From Rhizobium brockwellii (GTDB taxonomy: Bacteria; Pseudomonadota; Alphaproteobacteria; Rhizobiales; Rhizobiaceae), in NCBI RefSeq assembly GCF_000769405.2, contig NZ_CP053439.1, forward strand, positions 806,001-870,000: a stretch of DNA of 64,000 bases. Direction: 5' to 3'. The position numbers and the translations under genes were made by a program. The notes under the pieces are model-generated. The model had not been told where the DNA came from. It worked only from the letters and a program-made list of their open reading frames with translations, and did not search any database. Below are positions 25,801-34,570 of this stretch, piece by piece; the stretch's first letter is position 1; each line of letters opens with the position of its first letter.

Positions 25801-25911
25801 CGGCGATCTCATGCGTCGAGAACGACGCCGAGTATCGTTTGTGAACAATCACGCCCGAGGCGCTTCGACGCCCGCTTCCTTTCCCCCGCCATCAACAGCG
25901 AGACAAACACA

Positions 25912-26484
25912 ATGTCCGACAGCAACACCGGAATTTATGCCTCCTTCAGCCTCGAACCGGTCGAGCAGACCTTTTTGACGGAGAAGGAAGGTCGGCCGAT
26001 TTTCGCCGACAAGGAATTCGTCCGCATCTTCATCTCCGGCGACAAGCACACCGAAGTCTATCGCGAGGTGACCGACAACGACAAACAGCGCTTTTCCCAA
26101 GCCTATAAGCGCTTCAAGGAAGGCGCCGCCGCCCGCGAGCAGCTGACCGGCACGCCCCTGGCGCAATGGCCCTATCTGAAACCCAGCCAGATCAAGGAGC
26201 TGGAGGCGGTCAACATCTACACCGTCGAGCAGCTCGCAGCCCTCTCCGACACCGTCAAGCAGAAGATCGGCATGGGAGCGAACGAGCTCGTCGCTGCCGC
26301 CCGGGCCTATCTGGCAACCGCTGAGAACTCGAGTGCCGCCTCGGCCTTTGCCGCCGAAAACGAACGGCTGAAGGACGAGGTGACGCGCCTGCAGGAGCAG
26401 ATGAGGGAGATGGCCTCGCGCTTCGAGGCGCTCGAAAACGAATGCCAAGCCGGCGCCAAGTCCCGCGGCCGCGTCGCTGCTTGA
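25912..26484 (+). CDS. hypothetical phage structural protein with C-terminal coiled coil
   Basis: This 190-residue protein starts at MSDSNTGIYASF. The first half is mixed alpha/beta (FIADKEFVRIFISGDKHTEVYREVTD is roughly residues 30-55). A short helix-hairpin-helix-like region follows (SQIKELEAVNIYTVEQLAALSD, 98-120). The C-terminus is a coiled coil (AAENERLKDEVTRLQEQMREMASRFEALEN, about 150-178). Genes of this type are common between the capsid and the tail adaptor in alphaproteobacterial podovirus-like clusters. The role is unknown; a connector or head-completion function is possible. Confidence 0.7.
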   Translation: MSDSNTGIYASFSLEPVEQTFLTEKEGRPIFADKEFVRIFISGDKHTEVYREVTDNDKQRFSQAYKRFKEGAAAREQLTGTPLAQWPYLKPSQIKELEAVNIYTVEQLAALSDTVKQKIGMGANELVAAARAYLATAENSSAASAFAAENERLKDEVTRLQEQMREMASRFEALENECQAGAKSRGRVAA

Positions 26485-26500
26485 ACCGGAGATCCCGCGC

Positions 26501-27208
26501 ATGTCGCTCTTGACTATCATTCAGAATGTCTGCGCGGAAATCGACCTCGATCCGCCGACGGCCGTCATGTCCTCGGCGGATCCGCAGATCATGCAGCTGC
26601 GCATCCTTTCCACCCGCGCCGGGCGCGACCTGATGCGTGAGCACGACTGGTCGGCGCTGATGGTGCAGCGGCAATTCGTAACGACCGGCGCCAACCCCGA
26701 GCCGGCCGAGCCGCCCGCCGACTGGGACCGTTTCGCCGCCAATTCGAAGATCTGGAACGCCTCGCGCCTCTGGCAGCTCAATGGCCCGGTGGAGCCGCAG
26801 ACGTGGCAGCGCAATATCATCCTCAATTCGAACCCGGTGCCGCAGATCTGGCGCATGGCCGGCGGCAAGCTTGACATCCACCCGAATGCTGCAGGCGAGA
26901 CGATGGCTTACGAGTATATTTCCGGCTTCTGGGTGGCGCTGAATGGCGAGGCGACCTATGCCGCCAATTGGGCCGGCGACACCGATACCGCCCGTTTCCC
27001 TGAAGACCTTCTCGAGCTCTCGCTGATCTGGCGCTGGAAGCGGGCCAAGGGCCTCGACTATGGCGAGGAGATCGCCAGCTTCGAGCGATCCAAGGAAGCC
27101 GCGATCGGCGCCGATCGGGCGGCAGCGCCCGTCGACCTCTCGCTGCCGGGCAGGGGCCAGGCGCCCGAGAATTATTGGCCCGGCACCATCACGGTCCAAA
27201 ATCCATGA
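26501..27208 (+). CDS. phage head-tail adaptor-like protein
   Basis: This 235-residue protein has the features of the short-tailed-phage adaptor family (P22 gp4- and SU10-type). Its N-terminal helix is SLLTIIQNVCAEIDLDPP, then AGRDLMREHDWSALMV (about residues 46-61), and later WRMAGGKLDIHPNAAGE and LLELSLIWRWKRAKGLDY. These proteins bind beneath the portal ring and connect it to the tail. It lies between a hypothetical structural gene and the nozzle-like gene; its stop overlaps the next start as ATGA. Confidence 0.82.
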   Translation: MSLLTIIQNVCAEIDLDPPTAVMSSADPQIMQLRILSTRAGRDLMREHDWSALMVQRQFVTTGANPEPAEPPADWDRFAANSKIWNASRLWQLNGPVEPQTWQRNIILNSNPVPQIWRMAGGKLDIHPNAAGETMAYEYISGFWVALNGEATYAANWAGDTDTARFPEDLLELSLIWRWKRAKGLDYGEEIASFERSKEAAIGADRAAAPVDLSLPGRGQAPENYWPGTITVQNP

Positions 27209-29028
27209 CCCGCAAACCTGTCCCTCAAAACGGGCGCACCCGCCGCGTTTCGCCCAGCAAAGACTGGATCGCGCCGATCGGCGGCTGGCGAACCGATGTC
27301 GAGATGGCGGATATGCCCGCCGATGCGGCCTTTCAGCTCGACAACTTCTTTCCCGAGGCAAACCGGGTGCGCGCCCGCTATGGATTCCTCGCCTTCGCCA
27401 CCGGGCTTGGCGCCGACGTGCAGACGGTCATTCCCTATTCCGGCGTCGGCAACCGGCTGTTTGCCGCCGCCGGGGACAAAATCTTCGACGTGACGGCGGG
27501 CGGCGCCGTCGGTGCGCCCGTCGTCTCCGGCATGGCAAGCGCCCATTGGTCGGTGCAGCAATATACCAACCCGGCCGGCCAGGAGTTTCTGCGCCTCGTC
27601 AACGGCCTCGACACGCCGCTGCTCTTCAACGGCACTGCCTGGACGAATAACTTTCTGGTGGGCACCGCAACGCTCGCCACCCAGAATGTTGCCATCAGGA
27701 ACACGGCCTATACGCTGAGTTTCTTCGGCACCGGCTCCGTCACCCTTTCCGGCGCCTTCACCGGCACGCTGAACGGCACGGGCGTCGCCAACCGGGTGTC
27801 GCTGACCTTCACGCCGGCGGCCGGCACGCTTGTCGTCACTGTCTCAGGAACGGTCACCAATGCGCAGCTTGAGACGGGCGCGGTCGCCACACCTTACGTT
27901 CCCTCGACGATGATATCAGGCATTCCGGACGCATCGCTGCTGATCGCCGTCACCGCCTATCGCTCGCGTCTGTGGTTCATCGAGAAGAATTCGACCAATG
28001 TCTGGTATCTCGCCACCGACGCCGTCAGCGGCGCGGCGACGGTGCTGCCGGTCGGCGGCAACATGAAATATGGCGGCACGCTGATTGCGATCAATGTCTG
28101 GACCATCCCTGTTTCGACAGTCCTGCAGCAGTGCCTGGTGCTGATCTCCTCGGAAGGCGAGGTGATCGTCTTCCAGGGTTCGGATCCCTCGAGTGCTTCC
28201 AATTGGGGGCTGATCGGCACCTTCAAGCTCGGCCGGCCGCTCGGCACCGATCGATGCCTGCTGTCGGTCGGCGCTGATCTCGCGATCATGACGACGGACG
28301 GCATCGTGCCGATCACCAAGGCCGTGCAGCTCGACCGCGGTGCCACCAGTCTCGGGGCGATCACCGCCAAGATCGGCCCGACCTGGCGCGAGACCGTTGC
28401 GGCGACCGGCACGACCTCTGAGGAGTGGCAGCTTTCGAGCTTCCCGGCGCGGCAGATGGCGATCGTCAACCTGCCGTCCTCCTTCGGTCCCTATCAATAT
28501 GTGATGAACACCGAAACCGGGGCCTGGTGCCGCTTCGTCGGCATGCCCGCCTCCTGCTGGACGACATGGCAGGACCGGCTGTTCTTCGGCGCGGGCGACG
28601 GCACGGTTTATGAGGCCGAGGTCGGCGCCAACGACAATGGCGTGGCGATCGATGCGCTGATGGTCGGCGCCTGGAGCCGCTATGGCGACGGGCTCTCGAC
28701 CAAGCTCTCGAAGCTGATCGGGGTGACGGCGCAGATCGGGGTTTCCACGCTGATGTATGCGGGGATCTCGGTCGACTACCAGACCAAGATTCCCAACGCA
28801 CTTCTGTCATCGATCGAGAACAATGCGGCGGCGAAGTGGGGAACGGCGGTCTGGGGTGTCGCGAAATTCCCCGGCATTTCGCTTGTCCGCAAATTCGCCT
28901 CGGCCGGCGGCGCGGGCTCGGCCTTGGCGCCGACGATCCGTGCACTGATCTCCGGCTCGTCCGGCTCGGTCTCTGAGGCGGCCGTGGTCGGCGGCTCGGT
29001 GCTTTACGAAAAAGGCACGCCGATTTGA
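27205..29028 (+). CDS. phage tail nozzle-like structural protein
   Basis: This 607-residue protein starts at 27205 in an ATGA overlap with the adaptor gene; an upstream in-frame ATG at 27175 is less likely. The protein is mostly beta, with many short repeats suggesting a beta-propeller or nozzle. Typical opening motifs are PIGGWRTDVEMADMPADAAFQLDNFF and GNRLFAAAGDKIFDVT (about 65-82), and the later VMNTETGAWCRFVGMPASCW near 430-449. The middle (about 165-230) is a Thr/Gly-rich stretch, perhaps an inserted Ig-like domain. The position after the adaptor matches P22 gp10/gp4-type tail hubs. The function is inferred from position and composition. Confidence 0.78.
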   Translation: MTRKPVPQNGRTRRVSPSKDWIAPIGGWRTDVEMADMPADAAFQLDNFFPEANRVRARYGFLAFATGLGADVQTVIPYSGVGNRLFAAAGDKIFDVTAGGAVGAPVVSGMASAHWSVQQYTNPAGQEFLRLVNGLDTPLLFNGTAWTNNFLVGTATLATQNVAIRNTAYTLSFFGTGSVTLSGAFTGTLNGTGVANRVSLTFTPAAGTLVVTVSGTVTNAQLETGAVATPYVPSTMISGIPDASLLIAVTAYRSRLWFIEKNSTNVWYLATDAVSGAATVLPVGGNMKYGGTLIAINVWTIPVSTVLQQCLVLISSEGEVIVFQGSDPSSASNWGLIGTFKLGRPLGTDRCLLSVGADLAIMTTDGIVPITKAVQLDRGATSLGAITAKIGPTWRETVAATGTTSEEWQLSSFPARQMAIVNLPSSFGPYQYVMNTETGAWCRFVGMPASCWTTWQDRLFFGAGDGTVYEAEVGANDNGVAIDALMVGAWSRYGDGLSTKLSKLIGVTAQIGVSTLMYAGISVDYQTKIPNALLSSIENNAAAKWGTAVWGVAKFPGISLVRKFASAGGAGSALAPTIRALISGSSGSVSEAAVVGGSVLYEKGTPI

Positions 29029-29441
29029 TCGTCTCCGAACCGCGCGAGGAGATCGCGGCCTGGGTCGGCAACAGGATCGGCGTGGCCTTTCACCCGCCTT
29101 ACACCACGCTCGCCCATATCGACCGCGGCCGGATCATCGCCGGCTTCGTCTTCAACGTCTGGACCGAGCATGATGTCGAGGTCTCGCTCGCCGCCGATCG
29201 GCTGACGCTGACGCTGATGCGATCGGTCTTTCGCTATGTCGTGCACCAACTCGGCTGCCGCCGCGCAACCGCAAGAACCCGCGCCGACAATGCCGAATCC
29301 CAACGGGTTCTCATGCGGCTCGGCGCCCGCCTGGAAGGCTGCCAGCAGGCCTATTTCGGCGACTGCGACGCGCTGCTTTACGCAATCATGAAAGAGGATT
29401 TTCCCTATGGTCTCCACGCCGAAGGCCCCAAAGGCGCCTGA
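29025..29441 (+). CDS. GNAT-like N-acetyltransferase of the phage operon
   Basis: This 138-residue protein starts at a TTG that overlaps the previous stop (TTGA). It has an acetyl-CoA fold region: the strand pair AHIDRGRIIAGFVFNVWTEHDVEVS (about 29-53), a helix with TLMRSVFRYVVHQLGC (64-79), and the C-terminal RTRADNAESQRVLMRLGARLEG (85-106). The last corresponds to the N-x-x-S/A...LG motif of GNAT enzymes. It is commonly found between tail genes of rhizobial phages; its target is unknown. The 3' end overlaps the fibre gene by 35 nt, as usual for a coupled gene pair. Confidence 0.78.
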   Translation: MIVSEPREEIAAWVGNRIGVAFHPPYTTLAHIDRGRIIAGFVFNVWTEHDVEVSLAADRLTLTLMRSVFRYVVHQLGCRRATARTRADNAESQRVLMRLGARLEGCQQAYFGDCDALLYAIMKEDFPYGLHAEGPKGA

Positions 29442-30411
29442 TCCGACACAAACCGCAGCGGCGCAGACGGCCACCAACGTCGACACCGCCATCGCCAATG
29501 CGGGGCTGAGCCACACCAACCAGTACACGCCTGACGGTTCGCTGGAATACAAGGTCAGCGGCTACCAGACGATGACCGACCAGACCGGCAAGACCTATCA
29601 GCTGCCGACCTATTCGGCCTATCAGACCTATTCGCCCGAGAACCAGGCGATCTACGACCAGACGCAGCAGACGCAGCTCGGCCTTGCCAAGCTTGCCAAC
29701 GACCAGACCGGCAAGATCTCGGGCGTGCTCGGCACCAATGTCGATCTCAGCGCCGGCAATGTCGACAAATATGTCAACGATCACTGGCAGTCCGGCTTCA
29801 ACAACCAGTGGGATCGCGATCAGGCGAGCCTCGATCAGAGCCTTGCCGACAAGGGCATCTCGATGGGCTCGGCCGCCTATGACAATGCGCTGCGCGATTT
29901 TTCGACGCGCAAGCAGGCCGCATCCGACCAGTATCTCGGCGACATGTATTCGAATGCCCAGAACTCGATCCTGACCGAGCGAAACCAGCCGCTGAACGAG
30001 ATTTCCGCGCTGATGTCGGGATCGCAGGTCCACCAGCCAAGCTATGTCAACACGCCGACGACGCAACTGCCGACCGTCGACCAGGCCGGGCTGATCAACG
30101 AGAACTACAATCAGCAGATGGGCCTCTACGACCGGCAGGTCGCACAGTCGAACGCGGCGATGGGCGGCCTCTTCGGCCTCGGCGGCTCGCTGCTCGGCGG
30201 CTGGGCGAAGTCCGACCGGCGGCTGAAGGAAGACATCAGGCGCGTCGGGATGCTCGACAACGGCCTGCCGGTCTACGCCTTCCGCTACAAGGAAGGCGGC
30301 CCGACCCAGATCGGCCTGATGTCCGACGATGTGCGCACGATGCATCCGGACGCGGTGTTCGAACACGCAGACGGTTTCGACCGCGTCGATTACGGAAGGG
30401 CGGTGGGCTGA
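29407..30411 (+). CDS. tail fibre/needle-type protein with S74 chaperone domain
   Basis: This 334-residue protein has a Gln/Tyr-rich N-terminal body (YQLPTYSAYQTYSPENQAIYDQTQQ at about 55-79) and a helical middle (WDRDQASLDQSLADKGIS). It ends with the intramolecular chaperone of the peptidase S74 type, beginning SDRRLKEDI at about 268 and running GLMSDDVRTMHPDAVFEH. In fibres and spikes this domain helps trimerise the protein and may then be cut off. The 3' end of this gene is duplicated at 30713-30903. The gene ends one base into the start of the next (30411). Confidence 0.83.
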   Translation: MVSTPKAPKAPDPTQTAAAQTATNVDTAIANAGLSHTNQYTPDGSLEYKVSGYQTMTDQTGKTYQLPTYSAYQTYSPENQAIYDQTQQTQLGLAKLANDQTGKISGVLGTNVDLSAGNVDKYVNDHWQSGFNNQWDRDQASLDQSLADKGISMGSAAYDNALRDFSTRKQAASDQYLGDMYSNAQNSILTERNQPLNEISALMSGSQVHQPSYVNTPTTQLPTVDQAGLINENYNQQMGLYDRQVAQSNAAMGGLFGLGGSLLGGWAKSDRRLKEDIRRVGMLDNGLPVYAFRYKEGGPTQIGLMSDDVRTMHPDAVFEHADGFDRVDYGRAVG

Positions 30412-30725
30412 TGGGATTCATATTTGGCGGCGATACCGGCAAGACACAGGGCGACATTAGCGACCAGCGCAAGCGGCTGGCCTACGCCATGCTGCAGCAA
30501 GGCATGGATGCGAGCCCGATCCAGTCTCCTTGGGAAGGGGTCGCGCGGCTTGCAGAGGGCGGGCTCGGCGGTTTGGCGATCCGCCAGCAGCGGCAGGAGC
30601 AGCAGGCGGGTGGCGCCGCAGGGACCGCCGCTTTGACAGGCCAGCCTTCCCCATCAGCGCCGGCCTCTCCCGGCTTCCTGTCGTTGCTCTTCGGCAGCGG
30701 ACCGGTGGGCCGGACCGGCGGCTGA
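30411..30725 (+). CDS. truncated copy of the virion lysozyme N-terminus
   Basis: This 104-residue protein starts at MGFIFGGDTGKTQG. The first 60 residues match the N-terminus of the protein at 30906-33011 (GKTQGDISDQRKRLA; SPWEGVARL). It then runs through an Ala/Gln stretch and ends at a stop created where the duplicated fibre-gene fragment begins (30713). It is therefore a chimaeric leftover of a 500-bp tandem duplication. It may still be translated, but a function is doubtful. Confidence 0.7.
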   Translation: MGFIFGGDTGKTQGDISDQRKRLAYAMLQQGMDASPIQSPWEGVARLAEGGLGGLAIRQQRQEQQAGGAAGTAALTGQPSPSAPASPGFLSLLFGSGPVGRTGG

Positions 30726-30903
30726 AGCAAGGCATCAGGCGCGTCGGCCCGCTGAACAACGGTCTGCTGGCCGACGCCTTCAGGCACAAGGACGGCGGCT
30801 CGACCAATATCGGCCGGATGTCCGACGATGTGCGCAAGATTCATCCGAACGCGGTGTTCGAACAGACGGTTTCGACCGCGTCGATTACGAAAGGGCAGTG
30901 GGC
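30713..30903 (+). pseudogene. fragment of the S74 fibre gene, second copy
   Basis: This stretch repeats the last 190 bp of the fibre gene (30214-30411), with similarity from GACCGGCGGCTGAAG onward. In the third frame it reads RRLKQGIRRVGPLNNGLL..., then SDDVRKIHPNAVFEQ. There is no start codon, and the frame leads into the next gene out of phase. It is the 3' half of the duplicated unit. Confidence 0.85.
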
Positions 30904-30905
30904 TC

Positions 30906-33011
30906 ATGTCATTAAAGTCATTCATATCAGGCGGCAATACCGGCAAGACACAGGGCGAGATTAGCGACCAGCGCAAGCGGTTGGCCCAAGCTATGCTGGA
31001 GCAGGGCATGGAGTCGGGTCCCGTACAATCCCCCTGGCAAGGGGCTGCGCGTCTTGTCCAGGCACTGATGGGCGGACTGGCGATCCGCCGGCAGGAGCAG
31101 CAGGCAAGCGGCGACGGTAGCGGGGCGCCGGCTGGCGAACCAGGCGACTTTCCCTTCGCGCCGCTGCCCGACAACGGGCCCGTTCCGCCGGAAAGACCCA
31201 ATCTCGACCTGCTGATGACGACGGACGATCGCGGCGGACAGCCCATGGGCCCGGCCGCCCAGCCGGGCGCCGGTCTCTTCGCGCCGCTGCCCGACAACGG
31301 ACCCATTCCGACGCCGAGGCCCTATCGCGACCCGATGGTCACGACGGGTGATCGCCGACAACAGCCTATGGCGGGCGGTCAGCCGCCGCAGTTTCCGTTG
31401 GAGCACTTCGGCGATCCCGTCGCGCCGCCTGCCAACCCGCCCATTCCGACGCCGCGCCCCTATCGCGATCCGATGGTCACGACCGACTATCGCCGCGAGC
31501 AGCCGATGGCGGCCGATCAGCCGGGCGACGAGAGCTTCGCTCCGCTGCCTGACAACGGCCCCATTCCTTCGCCGAGACCTGGATATCGCGACCCGCAGGT
31601 GACGACGGACGAACGCCGCCAACAGCCCGCGGCGCCGGTTCCTGGTGGCGGCGGCGCCGGATCCGCAAACGACGGGGCAGAGCTTCAAACGATTCTGTCC
31701 GATCCTGTTCGTAGCGCCAACCTGCCGGCCGGCATGCGCAACAACAATCCCGCCAATCTCAAATATGTCGGGCAGCATGGGCCAGGAATCATCGGCCCTT
31801 CCGAGAACACCGACCAGGGCGATCCGCAGGTCGTCTATGCCACGCCGGAGGCGGGCATGCGGCACAATGTCTGGCAGATCATGAGGAAGTATCGAAAAGG
31901 CATGCTGACCCCGAATCAGATGATCGCTGGAGCCAGCGGATGGACGCCTAAGTCTTTCACGGCGGCTGCCAACATTGCGCGATCGATGGGCATCGACCCT
32001 GACGACGATCTCCGGCTGACCGACCCCGCAATGGCAAAGAAGTTTGTTCGCGCCCTCATCACTCAGGAGCAGGGAACATCGGGTGCTCTTTATCCGGACA
32101 GCATGATTGAAGCGGCAATCGCTGCACAGTCCAAGGATGCAGTTGCCAGCGTGCCCGTTCCCACCCCGAGGCCGGAATATCCCGATCCGCAGATGACGAC
32201 GGATGAGCGCCGCCAGCAGCCCGCGACGGCGCCCACGCAGCCCGGCGACGATCCCTTCGCTCCGCCCGGCAACGTGCCCATTCCCACACCGAGACCCAGC
32301 CGCCGCGACCGGCAGGCGACAAGGGGCACCCCCAGCCAGCAACCCGTCGACGCCGATGTCTTCAACGGCTTCATGGACACGGTGAAGAACGGCTATAAGC
32401 AGCGGGATGGATCGACCATCCAGGTGACCAACCCTTATGGTCTGGCGGCCATCGCCTCGACGGGCCAGTCCGAAAGCCAGTTCTCGACCAAAAGAGCCAA
32501 CAGCTCCTGGTCCGACCCGAGCGGAAGCGGAAAGCCGGGCACCTCGGGCGGCATCATGTCGTGGCGTAATACTCGCCTGCAGAAGCTCTATAACTTTGCG
32601 GCTCAGAAGGGCGAAGATGTGGGCGCGATCAGTCCACAGACGCAGGCCGAGTTCTTCCTGCAGGAGGACCCCCGGCTGATCGCCAGGCTGAATGCCGCTC
32701 AATCGCTGGAAGAGGCGCAGCGCCTCATGAACAGAGCCTGGCAATTTGACGGTTACGATGAGCCGGGGAACAAGGAGGTCGCCGATCGTCTGGCCACAGC
32801 CAGGAGCTTTATGCCGCAGTACCAGACGGAGGGCGGCGCCGATCCGTTCGCTCTGCCTGACAATCTACCGATTCCGACGCCGGGGCCGGGGCCTCGCGGC
32901 CGGCAGGAGACGATGAACCAAGGTCGCGGGCCGGCGGCGTCACAGGCTGCCGGGAAAGCGGACGCACTCGTCCGCGCTCTGCTGGCTCGGCAGCAAAGTG
33001 GCCTCTGGTAG
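30906..33011 (+). CDS. large virion-associated lysozyme with proline-rich repeats
   Basis: This 701-residue protein starts at MSLKSFISGGNTGK; an upstream ATG at 30828 lies in the pseudogene fragment. Residues 1-75 match the chimaera at 30411. Then come several copies of a roughly 26-residue proline-rich repeat (core PDNGPIPTPRP...DP..TTD.RRQQP). A first domain starts MRNNNPANLKYVG at about residue 276. Further repeats precede a tail-lysozyme-like domain from about 480 (GLAAIASTGQSESQFS, GGIMSWRNTRLQKLY), and one more repeat lies near the end. It probably opens peptidoglycan during DNA entry. The glutamate in QSESQF is a candidate catalytic residue. Confidence 0.82.
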   Translation: MSLKSFISGGNTGKTQGEISDQRKRLAQAMLEQGMESGPVQSPWQGAARLVQALMGGLAIRRQEQQASGDGSGAPAGEPGDFPFAPLPDNGPVPPERPNLDLLMTTDDRGGQPMGPAAQPGAGLFAPLPDNGPIPTPRPYRDPMVTTGDRRQQPMAGGQPPQFPLEHFGDPVAPPANPPIPTPRPYRDPMVTTDYRREQPMAADQPGDESFAPLPDNGPIPSPRPGYRDPQVTTDERRQQPAAPVPGGGGAGSANDGAELQTILSDPVRSANLPAGMRNNNPANLKYVGQHGPGIIGPSENTDQGDPQVVYATPEAGMRHNVWQIMRKYRKGMLTPNQMIAGASGWTPKSFTAAANIARSMGIDPDDDLRLTDPAMAKKFVRALITQEQGTSGALYPDSMIEAAIAAQSKDAVASVPVPTPRPEYPDPQMTTDERRQQPATAPTQPGDDPFAPPGNVPIPTPRPSRRDRQATRGTPSQQPVDADVFNGFMDTVKNGYKQRDGSTIQVTNPYGLAAIASTGQSESQFSTKRANSSWSDPSGSGKPGTSGGIMSWRNTRLQKLYNFAAQKGEDVGAISPQTQAEFFLQEDPRLIARLNAAQSLEEAQRLMNRAWQFDGYDEPGNKEVADRLATARSFMPQYQTEGGADPFALPDNLPIPTPGPGPRGRQETMNQGRGPAASQAAGKADALVRALLARQQSGLW

Positions 33012-33100
33012 CCCGATCCAGGCTTCCGAGGGCAGCAACGGCGGTGGTCCGATTGGATCGCGATCGATCTGCTCGCCGTAGTCGACACTACTCGATCCAG

Positions 33101-33129
33101 GCCTCGCAACCCGCGGGGCTTTTTCTTTT
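33101..33129 (+). terminator. rho-independent terminator after the virion lysozyme gene
   Basis: GCCTCGC-AACCC-GCGGGGC forms a seven-pair stem (one T-G pair), followed directly by a T-rich run TTTTTCTTTT. It ends the tail operon; the next gene starts 12 bp later with its own ribosome site. Confidence 0.85.
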
Positions 33130-33140
33130 GGAGAAGGTCA

Positions 33141-34496
33141 ATGCCCAGAAATCCATCCACCGGCGTCTATTCCAAGCCCGCCGGAACGACACCCTCTGTC
33201 GGCCAGGTCATCGACCCCGTGCCATGGAACGCACTGACCACCGACCTCGGCAACGAAATCACCAACTCGCTGCCGCGCGACGGCTCGGCGCCGATGGTCG
33301 CACCCCTCAAGGCGGCAGGCGGAACGGTATCCGCGCCGGGCATCGGCTTCGCCTCGACGCCGCAGACCGGTCTCTATCTGAAGGGTGGTGGGTTGCTGGG
33401 GTTCACCCAGAACGGCGTCGACGTCGCCTTCGACAAGGCTACGGTCTACGCGGCGAAGTCAGGCGATTACACGGCGCTTGCGTCCGACGATAACGCTATC
33501 CATCGCTTCACCGCGGCAGCGACGCTCACCCTGACCGCAGCCGCAACGCTCGGCGCGAACTGGCACTATGCCGTCATTGCCGATGGCGGCGATGTGACGA
33601 TCGATCCGAATGGCGCGGAGACGATCGACGGCGCGGCAACGCTTGTCATTAAAAATGGCTACAGCGTCGAAATCATCTGTTCCGGTGCCGCTTTCTTCAC
33701 CAACAAACTCTTCGCCAGGATAGCGAGCAAAGCCGACAGCGCCGCTGTAGGCGATTTCGTCGTCGGGCTTATCCTTTCGAACAACAGCGGCAGTCCGAAC
33801 ACTCATATCGATTTTGGCGCCGGCTCCGCTCGTTTGGGCTCGAGTTTCGTCTCGAACCCGTCGTCGATCACAAAGCGGACAAACGGGACATTCGCCGCCG
33901 GCACCGGCGCCGGTGGTCTGGACACCGGTTCGGTCGCGGCGAACGCAACCTATTTCGCATATGCGCTGCGCAAGGATGACGATTTGACGTTCGATATCGT
34001 GCTGTCGACCTCAGCGACGATCGCCGGAGTCAACACGGCGCTGCTCACCGGCTATACCATCGTCAAATGCATCGGCGTGGTGCTGACGGACGGAAGTTCA
34101 AACATTCGGCCGTTTGTGCTGTATCCGCGTGACGAATACACCTTCGTGACGCCGGCGAGGGACGCTATCAACGCCGCTATCTCTACGACTTCGACACTCC
34201 TGGCGCTGACAGTGCCAAATGGGGTGAAGGTCAAGGCGAAGCTGCGGTTTGAATTCACATCGACCGCGACGACCAATGCTGTGCTGATCCACGATCCGGC
34301 GCAGGGAATTCTTGTTGCTGGCATCTCTGGCGATGGTGGCAACGTAGGCGCCGTCCAGGTTGCAAGCGGCTTTGCCGTAGGGACCCAAGATGTTTGGACG
34401 AACACGAGCAAGCAAGTCAGACAGGTCGCAGGAGCTGTTGGCAATATCTGGGTGTGGGCCGACGGTTTCTATTTCCCGTGCGGGAGGAGCGCATAA
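33141..34496 (+). CDS. putative phage tail fibre protein
   Basis: This 451-residue protein starts at MPRNPSTGVYSKP, with GGAGAAGG upstream. The N-terminal 110 residues have a virion-attachment look (VPWNALTTDLGNEIT, then IGFASTPQTGLYLKGGG), as in many fibres. A middle beta region (TAAATLTLTAAATLGANW) and a C-terminal Gly/Thr-rich region with repeated strands follow. The last part likely binds the host surface. It follows the terminator at 33101 and is followed by an oppositely oriented acyltransferase, so its end marks the edge of the structural block. Confidence 0.78.
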   Translation: MPRNPSTGVYSKPAGTTPSVGQVIDPVPWNALTTDLGNEITNSLPRDGSAPMVAPLKAAGGTVSAPGIGFASTPQTGLYLKGGGLLGFTQNGVDVAFDKATVYAAKSGDYTALASDDNAIHRFTAAATLTLTAAATLGANWHYAVIADGGDVTIDPNGAETIDGAATLVIKNGYSVEIICSGAAFFTNKLFARIASKADSAAVGDFVVGLILSNNSGSPNTHIDFGAGSARLGSSFVSNPSSITKRTNGTFAAGTGAGGLDTGSVAANATYFAYALRKDDDLTFDIVLSTSATIAGVNTALLTGYTIVKCIGVVLTDGSSNIRPFVLYPRDEYTFVTPARDAINAAISTTSTLLALTVPNGVKVKAKLRFEFTSTATTNAVLIHDPAQGILVAGISGDGGNVGAVQVASGFAVGTQDVWTNTSKQVRQVAGAVGNIWVWADGFYFPCGRSA

Positions 34497-34570
34497 TGCC
34501 TTTTGCTTCCCGACCGGGCGATAGTGCAAACAGATCGACGACTTTTTCGCAGTCGCAGCGCAATTATAGC

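Noticed and set aside
31140..32330. Repeated units that resemble a CRISPR or minisatellite array
   Set aside because: The repeats are in frame, diverged and about 78 bp or more apart with coding meaning (proline-rich linker). There are no identical direct repeats with unique spacers.
30927..32744. 605-codon antisense frame over the virion lysozyme gene
   Set aside because: It mirrors the proline-rich repeats and contains only Arg/Gly/His-rich low-complexity sequence; the plus-strand frame has domains and ribosome signals.
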